Below, one piece after another: positions 1-7,136 of a stretch of 15,068 nt of DNA. Source of the stretch: an uncultured Burkholderiales bacterium (lineage in GTDB: Bacteria; Pseudomonadota; Gammaproteobacteria; Burkholderiales; Burkholderiaceae_E). How positions within the stretch are numbered: position 1 is the first letter of the stretch; every line of letters begins with the position of its first letter. The notes below the pieces were generated by a model. That model did not search any database. It saw only the letters and a program-made list of their open reading frames with translations, and was not told the DNA's origin. The DNA is taken from contig CAIKZV010000336.1 in the NCBI GenBank assembly GCA_903831925.1, positions 1 to 15,068 on the forward strand, in the 5' to 3' direction. The position numbers and the translations under genes were made by a program.

Positions 1-1804
1 CGCCGTCGCCGGTCATGGCCACCACCTCACCGCGCGCCCGAAAGGCCTGCACCAGCCGCAGTTTCTGTTCAGGCAGCACCCGGCAGAACACCTGCGTGAC
101 GGCCAGGCGCCGATCAAGCTCACCATCGCTGAGCGTCGACAGTTCAGCGCCAGTCATGACGCGATCGCCGCTACTCAAAGCAGCTTGCCTTGCGATCGCC
201 AGTGCGGTTGCCGGATGGTCGCCGGTGATCATCACCACCCTGATGCCAGCTGACCTGCAACTTGCGATCGCCGCCGGCACATCGCTGCGCAAAGGATCTT
301 CGAAGGCGATCAGCCCCAAAAACTCGAAGGCGAAATCATGCTGCTCAGACGGCAATTCGGCCGCCTCGAATCGCGACAACGCAACGCCCAGCACCCTCAG
401 GCCATCTGCCGCAAGCGACTCGACCTCATGCATCAGCCGATCGCGCTGCTCGCCACTCAGATGGCACAGATCAACAATGGCCTCAGGCGCGCCCTTGGCC
501 GCGATCAGGCGGTCGCGACGATCAGGCGATTGCCAGACGCGTGACATCGCCAGCATCTCGCGCGTCAATGGGTAATCGTCGATCAGCGACCAGTCGTCAT
601 GCAGATGTTCGGTCTCGGCGAGCAGGCGGCGACCGCTGTCACCGATCGCGGACTCCATCGGGTCAAAGGCTTGCCGATGACTCGCCAGCACCGCAAATTC
701 GAGCACTTCGTGCAGCGTCTCGGGAAGCGGCGATGCCGCGTCGGCCAGGCAATCGTAGCTCGCCTGCGGCGACCAGATCCGCCGCAACGCCATCCGATTG
801 GAGGTCAGTGTGCCGGTCTTGTCGACACATAACACCGTGGTGGCGCCCAGCAGCTCAACCGCCGGAATGCTGCGGGCAAGCACTTTTTCACGAGCCAGTC
901 GCCAGGCACCTAGCCCCAGAAACAGGGTGAGCACCACCGGCAGTTCCTCGGGCAGCAAGGCCATGGCCAGGGTCAGCCCGGCAAGCAGGCCATTGAGCCA
1001 GTCACCCGATGAAAACCCATAGGCCAGCGTGAGCGCTGCGGCCAGCATCATGCCGACAGCCGCCACCTGTTTGACAATCGTGCCGGTCTCACGCTGGATC
1101 GGCGTGCTCTGTGGTCCGAGTGTTGCCAGTGATTGGCCGATCAGACCGAGCGCGCTGCGGGGACCCGTCGCAATCACCCTGCCCCGTGCGGTACCGCGAG
1201 TGACCAGCGTGCCGGCAAAGACGTCGAATCGCATGTCCTGATCGGGCTGCAATCGGGTATCGAGATCGCACTCGGTGCCAATTGCAGCCCGCTTGTCGAT
1301 CGGCATCGACTCGCCGGTGAGCATCGATTCATCGACGCTCAGATTCGAGGCCTGCAGCAGCACCATATCGGCAGACACCCGGTCGCCTTCGGCCAGCAGA
1401 ACCATGTCGCCACAGACCAGTTCACGCTGGGCCAGCCGCACCGCAATGCCATCGCGAAGCACCAATGCCTGGGGTGTCGACAACTCGCGCAAGGCGTCAA
1501 GCGATCGCTCGGTGCGTCGCTGCTGCACGAAGGTGATCGCCATGACCACGAACACGAAGCCCAGCAGCATCAATGCCTCATGGACATCGCCAAGCAACAT
1601 GTAAATCGCACCGCAGGCGACCAGCAACATGAACATCGGTTCGGTTGCAATCTCGCGAACCAGCCTCAGCAGACCCTTGCGTTGCGAGACCGGCAGTTCG
1701 TTGGCGCCGTCGCGCGCAAGGCGCGCCTGCGCTTCGTCCGAGCTCAATCCCTGCGCTTGCTCAGCGCTGTCAGCGTCCCCAGTGACCTCAGCTGCCGCGG
1801 TCAT
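1..1804 (-). CDS. P-type cation-transporting ATPase (P2-like), 3' end outside window
   Basis: Inner-membrane pump that couples ATP hydrolysis to cation transport through an aspartyl-phosphate intermediate. The visible 601 residues carry, in order: an N-terminal cation-ATPase domain, a first membrane hairpin (about residues 46-82), the actuator motif TGES (163-166), a second membrane pair with PEELP (285-289) in the ion-binding helix, the phosphorylation motif DKTGTLT with Asp328, the nucleotide-binding KGAPE (from Lys437), and TGD (527-529). The window ends in the hinge motif TGDG, so the remaining membrane domain is missing only because of the edge. The start is the ATG at 1804; an in-frame TGA lies 9 bases upstream, so it cannot be much longer. 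It begins 36 bases after the CDF gene on the same strand, suggesting co-transcription. Soft-metal CPx motifs and an N-terminal heavy-metal domain are absent. PEELP differs from the PEGLP of classical Ca2+ pumps, so the ion is uncertain (Ca2+, Mn2+ or another hard cation). Confidence 0.93.
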   Translation of the reverse strand, partial: MTAAAEVTGDADSAEQAQGLSSDEAQARLARDGANELPVSQRKGLLRLVREIATEPMFMLLVACGAIYMLLGDVHEALMLLGFVFVVMAITFVQQRRTERSLDALRELSTPQALVLRDGIAVRLAQRELVCGDMVLLAEGDRVSADMVLLQASNLSVDESMLTGESMPIDKRAAIGTECDLDTRLQPDQDMRFDVFAGTLVTRGTARGRVIATGPRSALGLIGQSLATLGPQSTPIQRETGTIVKQVAAVGMMLAAALTLAYGFSSGDWLNGLLAGLTLAMALLPEELPVVLTLFLGLGAWRLAREKVLARSIPAVELLGATTVLCVDKTGTLTSNRMALRRIWSPQASYDCLADAASPLPETLHEVLEFAVLASHRQAFDPMESAIGDSGRRLLAETEHLHDDWSLIDDYPLTREMLAMSRVWQSPDRRDRLIAAKGAPEAIVDLCHLSGEQRDRLMHEVESLAADGLRVLGVALSRFEAAELPSEQHDFAFEFLGLIAFEDPLRSDVPAAIASCRSAGIRVVMITGDHPATALAIARQAALSSGDRVMTGAELSTLSDGELDRRLAVTQVFCRVLPEQKLRLVQAFRARGEVVAMTGDG

Positions 1805-1840
1805 CAGGGCTCAGCATCTGAGCATCGGACGATGCCGCCA

Positions 1841-2797
1841 TCAGGGCGCAGCCGCGCTGCCGCCCGGATGATCGAGATCGGGCTGACGCCAGGGATCAAC
1901 ATGGGTCATCAGGTTGAGCACCCGATGGCGCTGCATGACACGGCGGCGAGCCTCGACCGCGATATCGTGACCCGCCTCGACCGTCAGTGTGGCGTCGACC
2001 TCGATGTGCGCATCAACCACGATCATGTCTCCCATCTTGCGTGTATGCACGTCATGGACCCTTTTCACACCAGGCGTCTCGGACAGCGTTTGCCGGATCG
2101 CCTCGACTTCCTTGTCATCCACCGCACGGTCCATCAGATCGTGCAAGGCGTCGTATCCAAAGCTCCAACCCATTCTGGCCACCATGAAGCCCACGATCAG
2201 CGCAGCAATCGGATCGAGAATCGGATGCCCCGCCAGGTTGCCGATGATGCCCAGCCCGACCACCAGCGAGGAGGCGGCATCAGAGCGGGCATGCCAGGCA
2301 TTAGCCACCAGCATGCTCGATTTGACCCGTTTGGCGACTGAAAGCATGTAGCGAAACAGGAGTTCTTTGGCAAGGAGCGCGCCGCCTGCGACATACAGCG
2401 CCACGATATGGACCTCCTGGATGGACTCGGGCGCGGCAAGCTTGTGCATCGCTGACCACACCATGCCGATACCCACTGCAAGCAGGAGCCCGCCAAGCAC
2501 CAGCGAGGCAGCGGTCTCGAAGCGCTGATGGCCGTAGGGATGATCGGCATCGGCATCCTTTTTCGCCTCGCGCCCGGCAAACAGCACGACGAAATCCGAT
2601 ACCAGGTCCGACAGCGAGTGCACGCCGTCGGCCACCAGACCCTGGGATCCGGAAATCAGACCGATCGACACCTGCAGCGCGGTCAGCGCAATGTTGACGA
2701 CCACGCTGACCCAGGTGCTGCGGGTCCCTGCCGCAGCGCGAGCCTGCAGCGCTTCTTCGCTTTCTTCGCCTTCGTCGGGGATATCGGAGAAATTCAT
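1841..2797 (-). CDS. Cation diffusion facilitator (CDF) family metal efflux transporter
   Basis: Proton-coupled exporter of divalent metal ions in the inner membrane; 318 residues, normal for the family. After a short acidic N-terminus, membrane helices run from about residue 28 to 215, followed by a cytoplasmic ferredoxin-like domain. The transport site can be read directly: His60-x3-Asp64 in the second helix (HSLSD) and His169-x3-Asp173 in the fifth (HARSD). This HD-HD pattern is typical of Zn2+-type CDFs rather than the DD pattern of Mn2+-type members. The C-terminal domain has the expected His/Asp positions (HDVH near 248-251, DAH near 262-264, THVD near 298-301). The start ATG at 2797 has AGG seven bases upstream on the minus strand. 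It precedes the P-type ATPase gene, so the pair probably works in metal homeostasis. Zinc or another divalent ion is an inference from the site residues. Confidence 0.93.
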   Translation of the reverse strand: MNFSDIPDEGEESEEALQARAAAGTRSTWVSVVVNIALTALQVSIGLISGSQGLVADGVHSLSDLVSDFVVLFAGREAKKDADADHPYGHQRFETAASLVLGGLLLAVGIGMVWSAMHKLAAPESIQEVHIVALYVAGGALLAKELLFRYMLSVAKRVKSSMLVANAWHARSDAASSLVVGLGIIGNLAGHPILDPIAALIVGFMVARMGWSFGYDALHDLMDRAVDDKEVEAIRQTLSETPGVKRVHDVHTRKMGDMIVVDAHIEVDATLTVEAGHDIAVEARRRVMQRHRVLNLMTHVDPWRQPDLDHPGGSAAAP

Positions 2798-2919
2798 GGG
2801 TCTGCCTGATAATGACGGCCGTTGCGGCGATGGAGGGAAGGTAGACGCTCGCGAGTGCCTTGCGCCTAAGCCGTCAGGTTACAGCGTCTCGCATTGCCGA
2901 CCGGTGACCTTGCCCACCA

Positions 2920-2944
2920 GCGATGCCGCGACACCAGGCATCGC
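2920..2944. repeat. Perfect 8-bp inverted repeat with 9-base spacer
   Basis: GCGATGCC at 2920-2927 is followed after nine bases by its exact reverse complement GGCATCGC at 2937-2944. It lies between the divergent metal-export unit and the SemiSWEET/ABC unit, about 60 bases before the chosen SemiSWEET start. The position would suit a regulator-binding site or a leader hairpin for the plus-strand unit. No function is shown by the sequence alone. The rest of the gap 2798-3004 shows no gene and no convincing promoter. Confidence 0.4.
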
Positions 2945-3004
2945 CATGACGCACGCCACAACAACATCCAGATGAGCAACACCCAAATGAGGCCATGCCG
3001 ACCG

Positions 3005-3334
3005 ATGACACCCCAGGATATCAACCTGACCGAATGGATCGGGTACATCGCCGCCACGCTCACCACCTCCTCCTTCGTGCCGCAGGCCCTGCTGATCCTG
3101 CGCACGCGCAATGTCATCGGCATATCACTCGGCATGTACTGGACCTTCACGCTTGGCGTGGCCTTATGGCTTGTGTACGGATGGCAGATGAAGGCGTGGC
3201 CACTGATCATCGCCAACTCGATCACCTTCGCGCTTGCCTCCACCATTCTGATCACCAAGCTGGTTGTCGACCGAAACGCCCGACTCGCCCAGAAGCAGCG
3301 CGAGGCGCGCCGCAAGGGTCTCGCCGAATCGTGA
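3005..3334 (+). CDS. SemiSWEET / PQ-loop (MtN3-like) small transporter
   Basis: Small membrane protein of about 109 residues with one three-helix bundle. Members dimerise to form a sugar transporter in the cytoplasmic membrane. The SFVPQ segment in helix 1 is the PQ-loop hallmark, helix 2 carries the aromatic-rich MYWTF stretch, and helix 3 contains the conserved Asn in IANSIT. The tail is strongly basic (RNARLAQKQREARRKG). The start is uncertain: in-frame ATGs at 2894, 2972 and 2987 would add residues, but the domain begins right after the ATG at 3005, which has GAGG about 12 bases upstream. The stop TGA (3332-3334) shares its A with the ATG of the next gene, so translation is probably coupled. 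Sugar transport is the family role; the substrate here is not known and may relate to that of the coupled ABC protein. Confidence 0.85.
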   Translation: MTPQDINLTEWIGYIAATLTTSSFVPQALLILRTRNVIGISLGMYWTFTLGVALWLVYGWQMKAWPLIIANSITFALASTILITKLVVDRNARLAQKQREARRKGLAES

Positions 3335-4917
3335 TGATTTCTCCGCGGCGCGGGCGCGTGGCTCGCGCATTGGGCCTGCTGCTGATGGCGTTCGCCTCGC
3401 TGCTGCTCGGCGGCAGCGTTGTGGCAGCGGATACCGTCGCAGTCGGCTCAAAGCGCTTCACCGAGAGCTATCTCCTTGGCGAGCTGATCACGCAGGTCTT
3501 GCGAAACTCGGGTAGACCGGCCGAGCATAAGCAAGGCCTGGGCAACACCGGCATCCTTGAACAAGCCCTTGCATCCGGCAGCATCGATGTTTATCCGGAA
3601 TACACCGGCACGATCGTGCGCGAACTGCTCAAGCGCACTGGCCCTGACGATGCGCCAGCCACGCTCGAACAGATCAACCGGTGGCTTGCGCCACGCGGCC
3701 TGAAAGCCAGCGTCCCGCTCGGTTTCAACAACACCTACGCCATCGCAATGCGACAGGTCGATGCCGCGCGATTGGGAATCGATTCGCTGTCGGGCCTGGC
3801 AAAGCTGCCACAGTCGGTCACCTCAGCGCTTCGAACGGGTCTGTCGCATGAGTTTCTCGTGCGTGCTGACGGCTGGCCGGGCCTCGTGCAGGCTTATGGA
3901 CTGAAGATCGACGCGGGTCGCGGCATCGATCACGGCTTGGCCTACAAGGCGCTGGCCGATGGCCAGATCGACCTGATCGATGTCTACAGCACCGACGCTC
4001 AGATCGACCGCCTCAATCTGCAGGTGCTGCGCGACGATCTCGGCTACTTTCCGCGCTACGAGGCAGTGCTGCTGATGCGTGCATCGTTCGATGACCGGAT
4101 CCTTAAAGCAGCGCTTGAGGGGCGCCTGGATAACGCGACAATGAGGTCTTTGAACGCCGAGGCCGAAATCGATCGGCGCAGCTTCGACGAGGTGGCCCGA
4201 GCCTGGCTCGCCAGCCATTCGGCCACACCGCGCGATCCCGTCGATGCGATCGCGAAGGATCTCTCGGCAAACCCGTTCGATCGCTTCGTCGCGCGCCTTC
4301 TCGCCCCCGACCTTGGCAGGCTGCTTGGCCAGCATCTGATTCTGGTCTTCGGCTCGCTCGCGATTGCCGCTCTCATCGGGGTTCCGCTCGGCGTGCTGGC
4401 CTGCCGCCGACCGGCGCTCAGCAGTACGGTCATGGCATTGACCGGTCTGCTGCAGACCATCCCCTCACTTGCCCTGCTCGCCTTCCTGATCGCACTGCTC
4501 GGCACCATCGGCTTCGTACCCGCCCTGATCGCCTTGTCGGCCTACGCGCTGCTGCCGATCGTGCGCAACACGCATGCCGGGCTCCAATCGGTTGCGCAGG
4601 GTCTGATCGAGGCCGGCATCGCGCTCGGCCTGCGACGCGTCCAGATCCTGCGAAAAATCGAACTGCCGCTGGCCGCGCCGATGGTGCTGGCGGGTCTGAA
4701 AACCGCCGCCGTCATCAATGTCGGCACCGCGACGGTCGCGGCATTCGTCGGGGCAGGCGGCCTTGGCGAGCGCATCGTCTCGGGTCTGGCCGTCAGTGAC
4801 ACGTCGCAGATGCTGGCCGGCGCGGTGCCGGCAGCAATGCTTGCGATCGTCGTGCAATTTGCCTTCGACATGATCGAAAAACGGTATCGACCGGCGTCAG
4901 CCCGCAAGCGCCCCTGA
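3334..4917 (+). CDS. Fused substrate-binding protein and permease of a glycine betaine/choline-type ABC importer
   Basis: A single 527-residue chain joins two parts normally on separate chains. Residues 1-33 are a basic, hydrophobic secretion/anchor segment ending near VAADT. About 34-285 form an OpuBC/ProX-like binding domain (VGSKRFTESYLLGE, then QGLGNTGI and DVYPEYTGT). About 300-515 form an OpuBB/ProW-like permease with several helices and the ATPase-docking loop (EAGIALGLRRVQI...LPLA). The binding-domain family takes quaternary ammonium osmolytes such as glycine betaine or choline, though some relatives bind other small molecules. Binding domain first, permease second is a known arrangement. 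The ATG at 3334 overlaps the SemiSWEET stop (TGATG). No gene for the ATP-binding subunit lies beside it: the next gene is convergent. The ATPase must therefore be encoded elsewhere or be shared. Ligand identity is inference. Confidence 0.9.
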   Translation: MISPRRGRVARALGLLLMAFASLLLGGSVVAADTVAVGSKRFTESYLLGELITQVLRNSGRPAEHKQGLGNTGILEQALASGSIDVYPEYTGTIVRELLKRTGPDDAPATLEQINRWLAPRGLKASVPLGFNNTYAIAMRQVDAARLGIDSLSGLAKLPQSVTSALRTGLSHEFLVRADGWPGLVQAYGLKIDAGRGIDHGLAYKALADGQIDLIDVYSTDAQIDRLNLQVLRDDLGYFPRYEAVLLMRASFDDRILKAALEGRLDNATMRSLNAEAEIDRRSFDEVARAWLASHSATPRDPVDAIAKDLSANPFDRFVARLLAPDLGRLLGQHLILVFGSLAIAALIGVPLGVLACRRPALSSTVMALTGLLQTIPSLALLAFLIALLGTIGFVPALIALSAYALLPIVRNTHAGLQSVAQGLIEAGIALGLRRVQILRKIELPLAAPMVLAGLKTAAVINVGTATVAAFVGAGGLGERIVSGLAVSDTSQMLAGAVPAAMLAIVVQFAFDMIEKRYRPASARKRP

Positions 4918-4968
4918 CTCCCAGAGCGATTAAACCGAGGTGACTGAACTGAGGCGATCGAGCCCAGG

Positions 4969-4995
4969 TTGAAGCAGGCAGTGCGCCTGCTTCAA
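4969..4995. repeat. 11-bp perfect stem-loop between convergent genes
   Basis: TTGAAGCAGGC (4969-4979) and GCCTGCTTCAA (4985-4995) are exact reverse complements around a five-base loop. The element sits between the ends of the ABC gene (4917) and the ABM monooxygenase gene (5003), which converge. It may serve as a transcript end or mRNA-stabilising hairpin. It is not a textbook intrinsic terminator, since an A-run rather than a T-run follows on the plus strand and no T-run follows on the minus strand. Confidence 0.5.
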
Positions 4996-5002
4996 AAAAG
5001 CC

Positions 5003-5311
5003 TCAGATTCCCGACAGAATATGCACCACCCGGTTGGCGATATGCGGGCGAGACTTCGCCGCATAGGTCGCCATATGAGGCGCCGCACCATGCGCTTTGA
5101 GCGCGTCGAGACTCTCCCATTTCTCGATCACCATGAAGGTGTCCGGCCCGGCCGGCGTCTGGACCGGCAAGCCCGGCTCGGCATCGATGACTGCGCCGTA
5201 CTCGATGCAACCCGCTTCGGCCAGCACGTTCGGTACATTGGCCTTGAATGCCTGAAGGACGGTTTCGCGCTCGCCCGGCTTGGCGGTGATGATGGCAACG
5301 ACGTGAATCAT
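5003..5311 (-). CDS. Antibiotic biosynthesis monooxygenase (ABM)-fold protein, YgiN-like
   Basis: Small protein of 102 residues, the usual size for the dimeric alpha/beta-barrel ABM family. Members include cofactor-free quinol monooxygenases and enzymes of aromatic or polyketide metabolism. Family marks are the N-terminal strand MIHVVAIITAKPGERE, the segment EAGCIEYGAV around 32-41, the strand FMVIEKWES (59-67), and the ALKAH...PHM part (70-80) that packs over the active site. The start ATG at 5311 is supported by AGGAG eight bases upstream (minus strand, 5324-5320). It lies 53 bases downstream of the GMC oxidoreductase gene on the same strand, so the two are probably co-transcribed. Substrate unknown; it might act on the GMC product or have a general quinone-related role. 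Confidence 0.85.
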   Translation of the reverse strand: MIHVVAIITAKPGERETVLQAFKANVPNVLAEAGCIEYGAVIDAEPGLPVQTPAGPDTFMVIEKWESLDALKAHGAAPHMATYAAKSRPHIANRVVHILSGI

Positions 5312-5319
5312 GAATTGAT

Positions 5320-5324
5320 CTCCT
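5320..5324 (-). promoter_or_regulatory. Ribosome binding site of the ABM-fold gene
   Basis: AGGAG on the minus strand, eight bases before the ATG at 5311. It is among the clearest Shine-Dalgarno sequences in the window and fixes the start of this small gene. Confidence 0.75.
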
Positions 5325-5364
5325 GTGGTGAACGGCGCGGGACCGTGTTTGTGTGGGACGGGCC

Positions 5365-6966
5365 TTAATGATGCGCCGCAAGCAGCATCGAAGCACCCTT
5401 TTCGGCAATCATGAAGGTGGGCGCGTTGGTATTTGACGAGGTCACCGACGGCATGACCGAGGCATCGATGACGCGCAAGCGATCCACGCCGCGCACGCGC
5501 AACTTCTCATCGACGACCGATTTGGCGTCAACGCCCATGCGGCAGCTCGAGGTCGGGTGAAACACCGTTCCGCCCTTCATGCGCGCGTGCTGCCACAGAT
5601 CCGCGGGGGTCCTGCAGTCGGGGCCAGGCATGGTTTCCAGATCCCAGAGCTCGCGAAAGGCCGGCTGCTGATAGATCTCGCGCACCATCTCCAGCCCGGC
5701 AACAATGACCTTGCGATCATGCTCTGCGCTGAAATAGCGAGGCTCGATTCGCGGCTGATCGAAGGGGTTGGTCGAGCGGATGGCGAGCCGGCCCCGCGAA
5801 TCCGGACGACATTGAGCCACTGACACGCTGAATCCCGAATAATCGTGCAAGGGCATGCCTGGCCGGTCGACCGACAGCGGCATCACATTGAACTGAATAT
5901 CAGCCCGACTGTCTCGCGCGTGCGCGGTTCGCCCGAAACCACCCACCTGCCCGGCACCGACCGTCAGCGGACCGCGATTGAGCAGCAGCCATTGCAGTCC
6001 CATCTTTGCCAGCCCATAGGGGCTTCTGACCTGATCATTGAGCGACAGGCGATGTTTCAGTCGCACGATCACCCGCGCCTGATAATGGTCCTGCAGGTTC
6101 TCGCCAAGCTCAGGGGAGTCGGCCACCACCGGGATACCGTGCTCACGCAGCAGCGCCGCCGGACCGATCCCTGACAACTGCAGCAGTTGGGGCGATTGCA
6201 GCGCTCCGGCACAAAGAATCACCTCGCACTCGGCTCGCGCCAATCGTGTCGCGCCTGCTTCGATCCATTCGACACCCACGGCTGTGCTGCCTTCAAACAG
6301 CACGCGCGAGGCCTGTGCATGCATGGTCAGGGTCAGTGTCGGGTTTCGCAGCGCAGGCCGCAGAAAACAGCGTGCTGCAGAAGATCGCCAGCCGCCTTGA
6401 ATCGACAGCTGATAGGCACCCACGCCATAGTCGGTCTGGGCGTTGAAATCATGATTGCGCGGCAAACCGAATTGCTGCGCCGCCTGCAGCCAGGCATCGC
6501 AATAGGGATGGTCGTTCTGCAGATCGCTGACACCGAGCTCGCCGGACGCACCGTGGTAATGACTTGCGCCGCCTGCGTAATGCTCCGATTGCTTGAAAAA
6601 CGGCAGCACCGAGTCGTAGTCCCATCCGCGGGCACCTGCGGCAACCCAGTCGGCATAGTCTTCTTTCTGGCCACGAATGTAGATCAGGCCATTGACTGAT
6701 GAGGAGCCGCCGAGCACACGACCTCGCGGCCAGACGATATTTCGATCACCTGACGCTTCATCGGGTTCGGTATCGAACTGACGCGTGACCCGGGGATCGA
6801 CCATGGTCTTGAAATAACCCACCGGCAGGTGAATCCAGAAGCTGCGATCGCGACCGCCTGCCTCGAGCAACAACACCCGATGGCCGGCGCCAGACAGGCG
6901 ATTGGCCAGCAGGCACCCGGCCGACCCTGCACCGACCACGATGTAGTCATAAGCCGCGGACTTCAA
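5365..6966 (-). CDS. GMC-family FAD-dependent oxidoreductase (choline dehydrogenase-like)
   Basis: A 533-residue flavoenzyme that oxidises an alcohol to an aldehyde or further. The N-terminal dinucleotide fold has GAGSAG (12-17) and the ribose-binding acid Glu35 (LLLEAGG). GMC signature 1 is GRVLGGSSSVNG (82-93); signature 2 is the GALQSPQLLQLSGIGP segment. The catalytic pair can be placed as His470 (FHPTSSCRMG) and Asn514 (NTNAPT), 44 residues apart as in choline oxidase. The start must be the TTG at 6966: the FAD motif begins within a few residues, a TAA stops the frame 39 bases upstream, and there is no in-frame ATG. AAAGGT lies six bases before the TTG. The family covers choline, aliphatic, aromatic and polyethylene glycol-type alcohols, so choline is only one option. 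Neighbours (ABM protein downstream, dioxygenase/reductase/enolase-type genes divergent) argue for a wider catabolic role. Confidence 0.93.
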   Translation of the reverse strand: MKSAAYDYIVVGAGSAGCLLANRLSGAGHRVLLLEAGGRDRSFWIHLPVGYFKTMVDPRVTRQFDTEPDEASGDRNIVWPRGRVLGGSSSVNGLIYIRGQKEDYADWVAAGARGWDYDSVLPFFKQSEHYAGGASHYHGASGELGVSDLQNDHPYCDAWLQAAQQFGLPRNHDFNAQTDYGVGAYQLSIQGGWRSSAARCFLRPALRNPTLTLTMHAQASRVLFEGSTAVGVEWIEAGATRLARAECEVILCAGALQSPQLLQLSGIGPAALLREHGIPVVADSPELGENLQDHYQARVIVRLKHRLSLNDQVRSPYGLAKMGLQWLLLNRGPLTVGAGQVGGFGRTAHARDSRADIQFNVMPLSVDRPGMPLHDYSGFSVSVAQCRPDSRGRLAIRSTNPFDQPRIEPRYFSAEHDRKVIVAGLEMVREIYQQPAFRELWDLETMPGPDCRTPADLWQHARMKGGTVFHPTSSCRMGVDAKSVVDEKLRVRGVDRLRVIDASVMPSVTSSNTNAPTFMIAEKGASMLLAAHH

Positions 6967-6972
6967 AAGGGC

Positions 6973-6978
6973 ACCTTT
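6973..6978 (-). promoter_or_regulatory. Ribosome binding site supporting the TTG start of the GMC gene
   Basis: AAAGGT on the minus strand, six bases before TTG at 6966-6964. It decides the start, because no in-frame ATG or GTG exists between the upstream stop (TAA at 7005-7003) and the FAD-binding motif. Confidence 0.6.
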
Positions 6979-7136
6979 GCCGATGCAACACGGCTTGCCA
7001 ACTTAGGGTTCATCGCTTCCATTCCTGATACGCCCGTTCGCCCCGAATCAGGGCCTGCTCAGCGATGACCAGTATCATGCTCACTGAAAGCCGGTCAAAT
7101 CCGGTATGCCACCTGATGTCGATGAGGCCGGAGACC

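Noticed and set aside
15..930. Plus-strand open frames over the first 900 bases
   Set aside because: The minus strand encodes the P-type ATPase motifs DKTGTLT, KGAPE and TGD here; the plus frames are shadows.
1133..2341. A 402-codon open frame on the plus strand
   Set aside because: It runs antisense across the P-type ATPase and CDF genes, whose minus-strand frames carry complete family motifs. Its translation is rich in His, Gln and Arg without any recognisable domain.
7065..7136. An upstream ATG extending the PhyH gene by 24 residues
   Set aside because: There is no ribosome site before it, the added residues match nothing in the family, and ATG 7137 has a suitable site.
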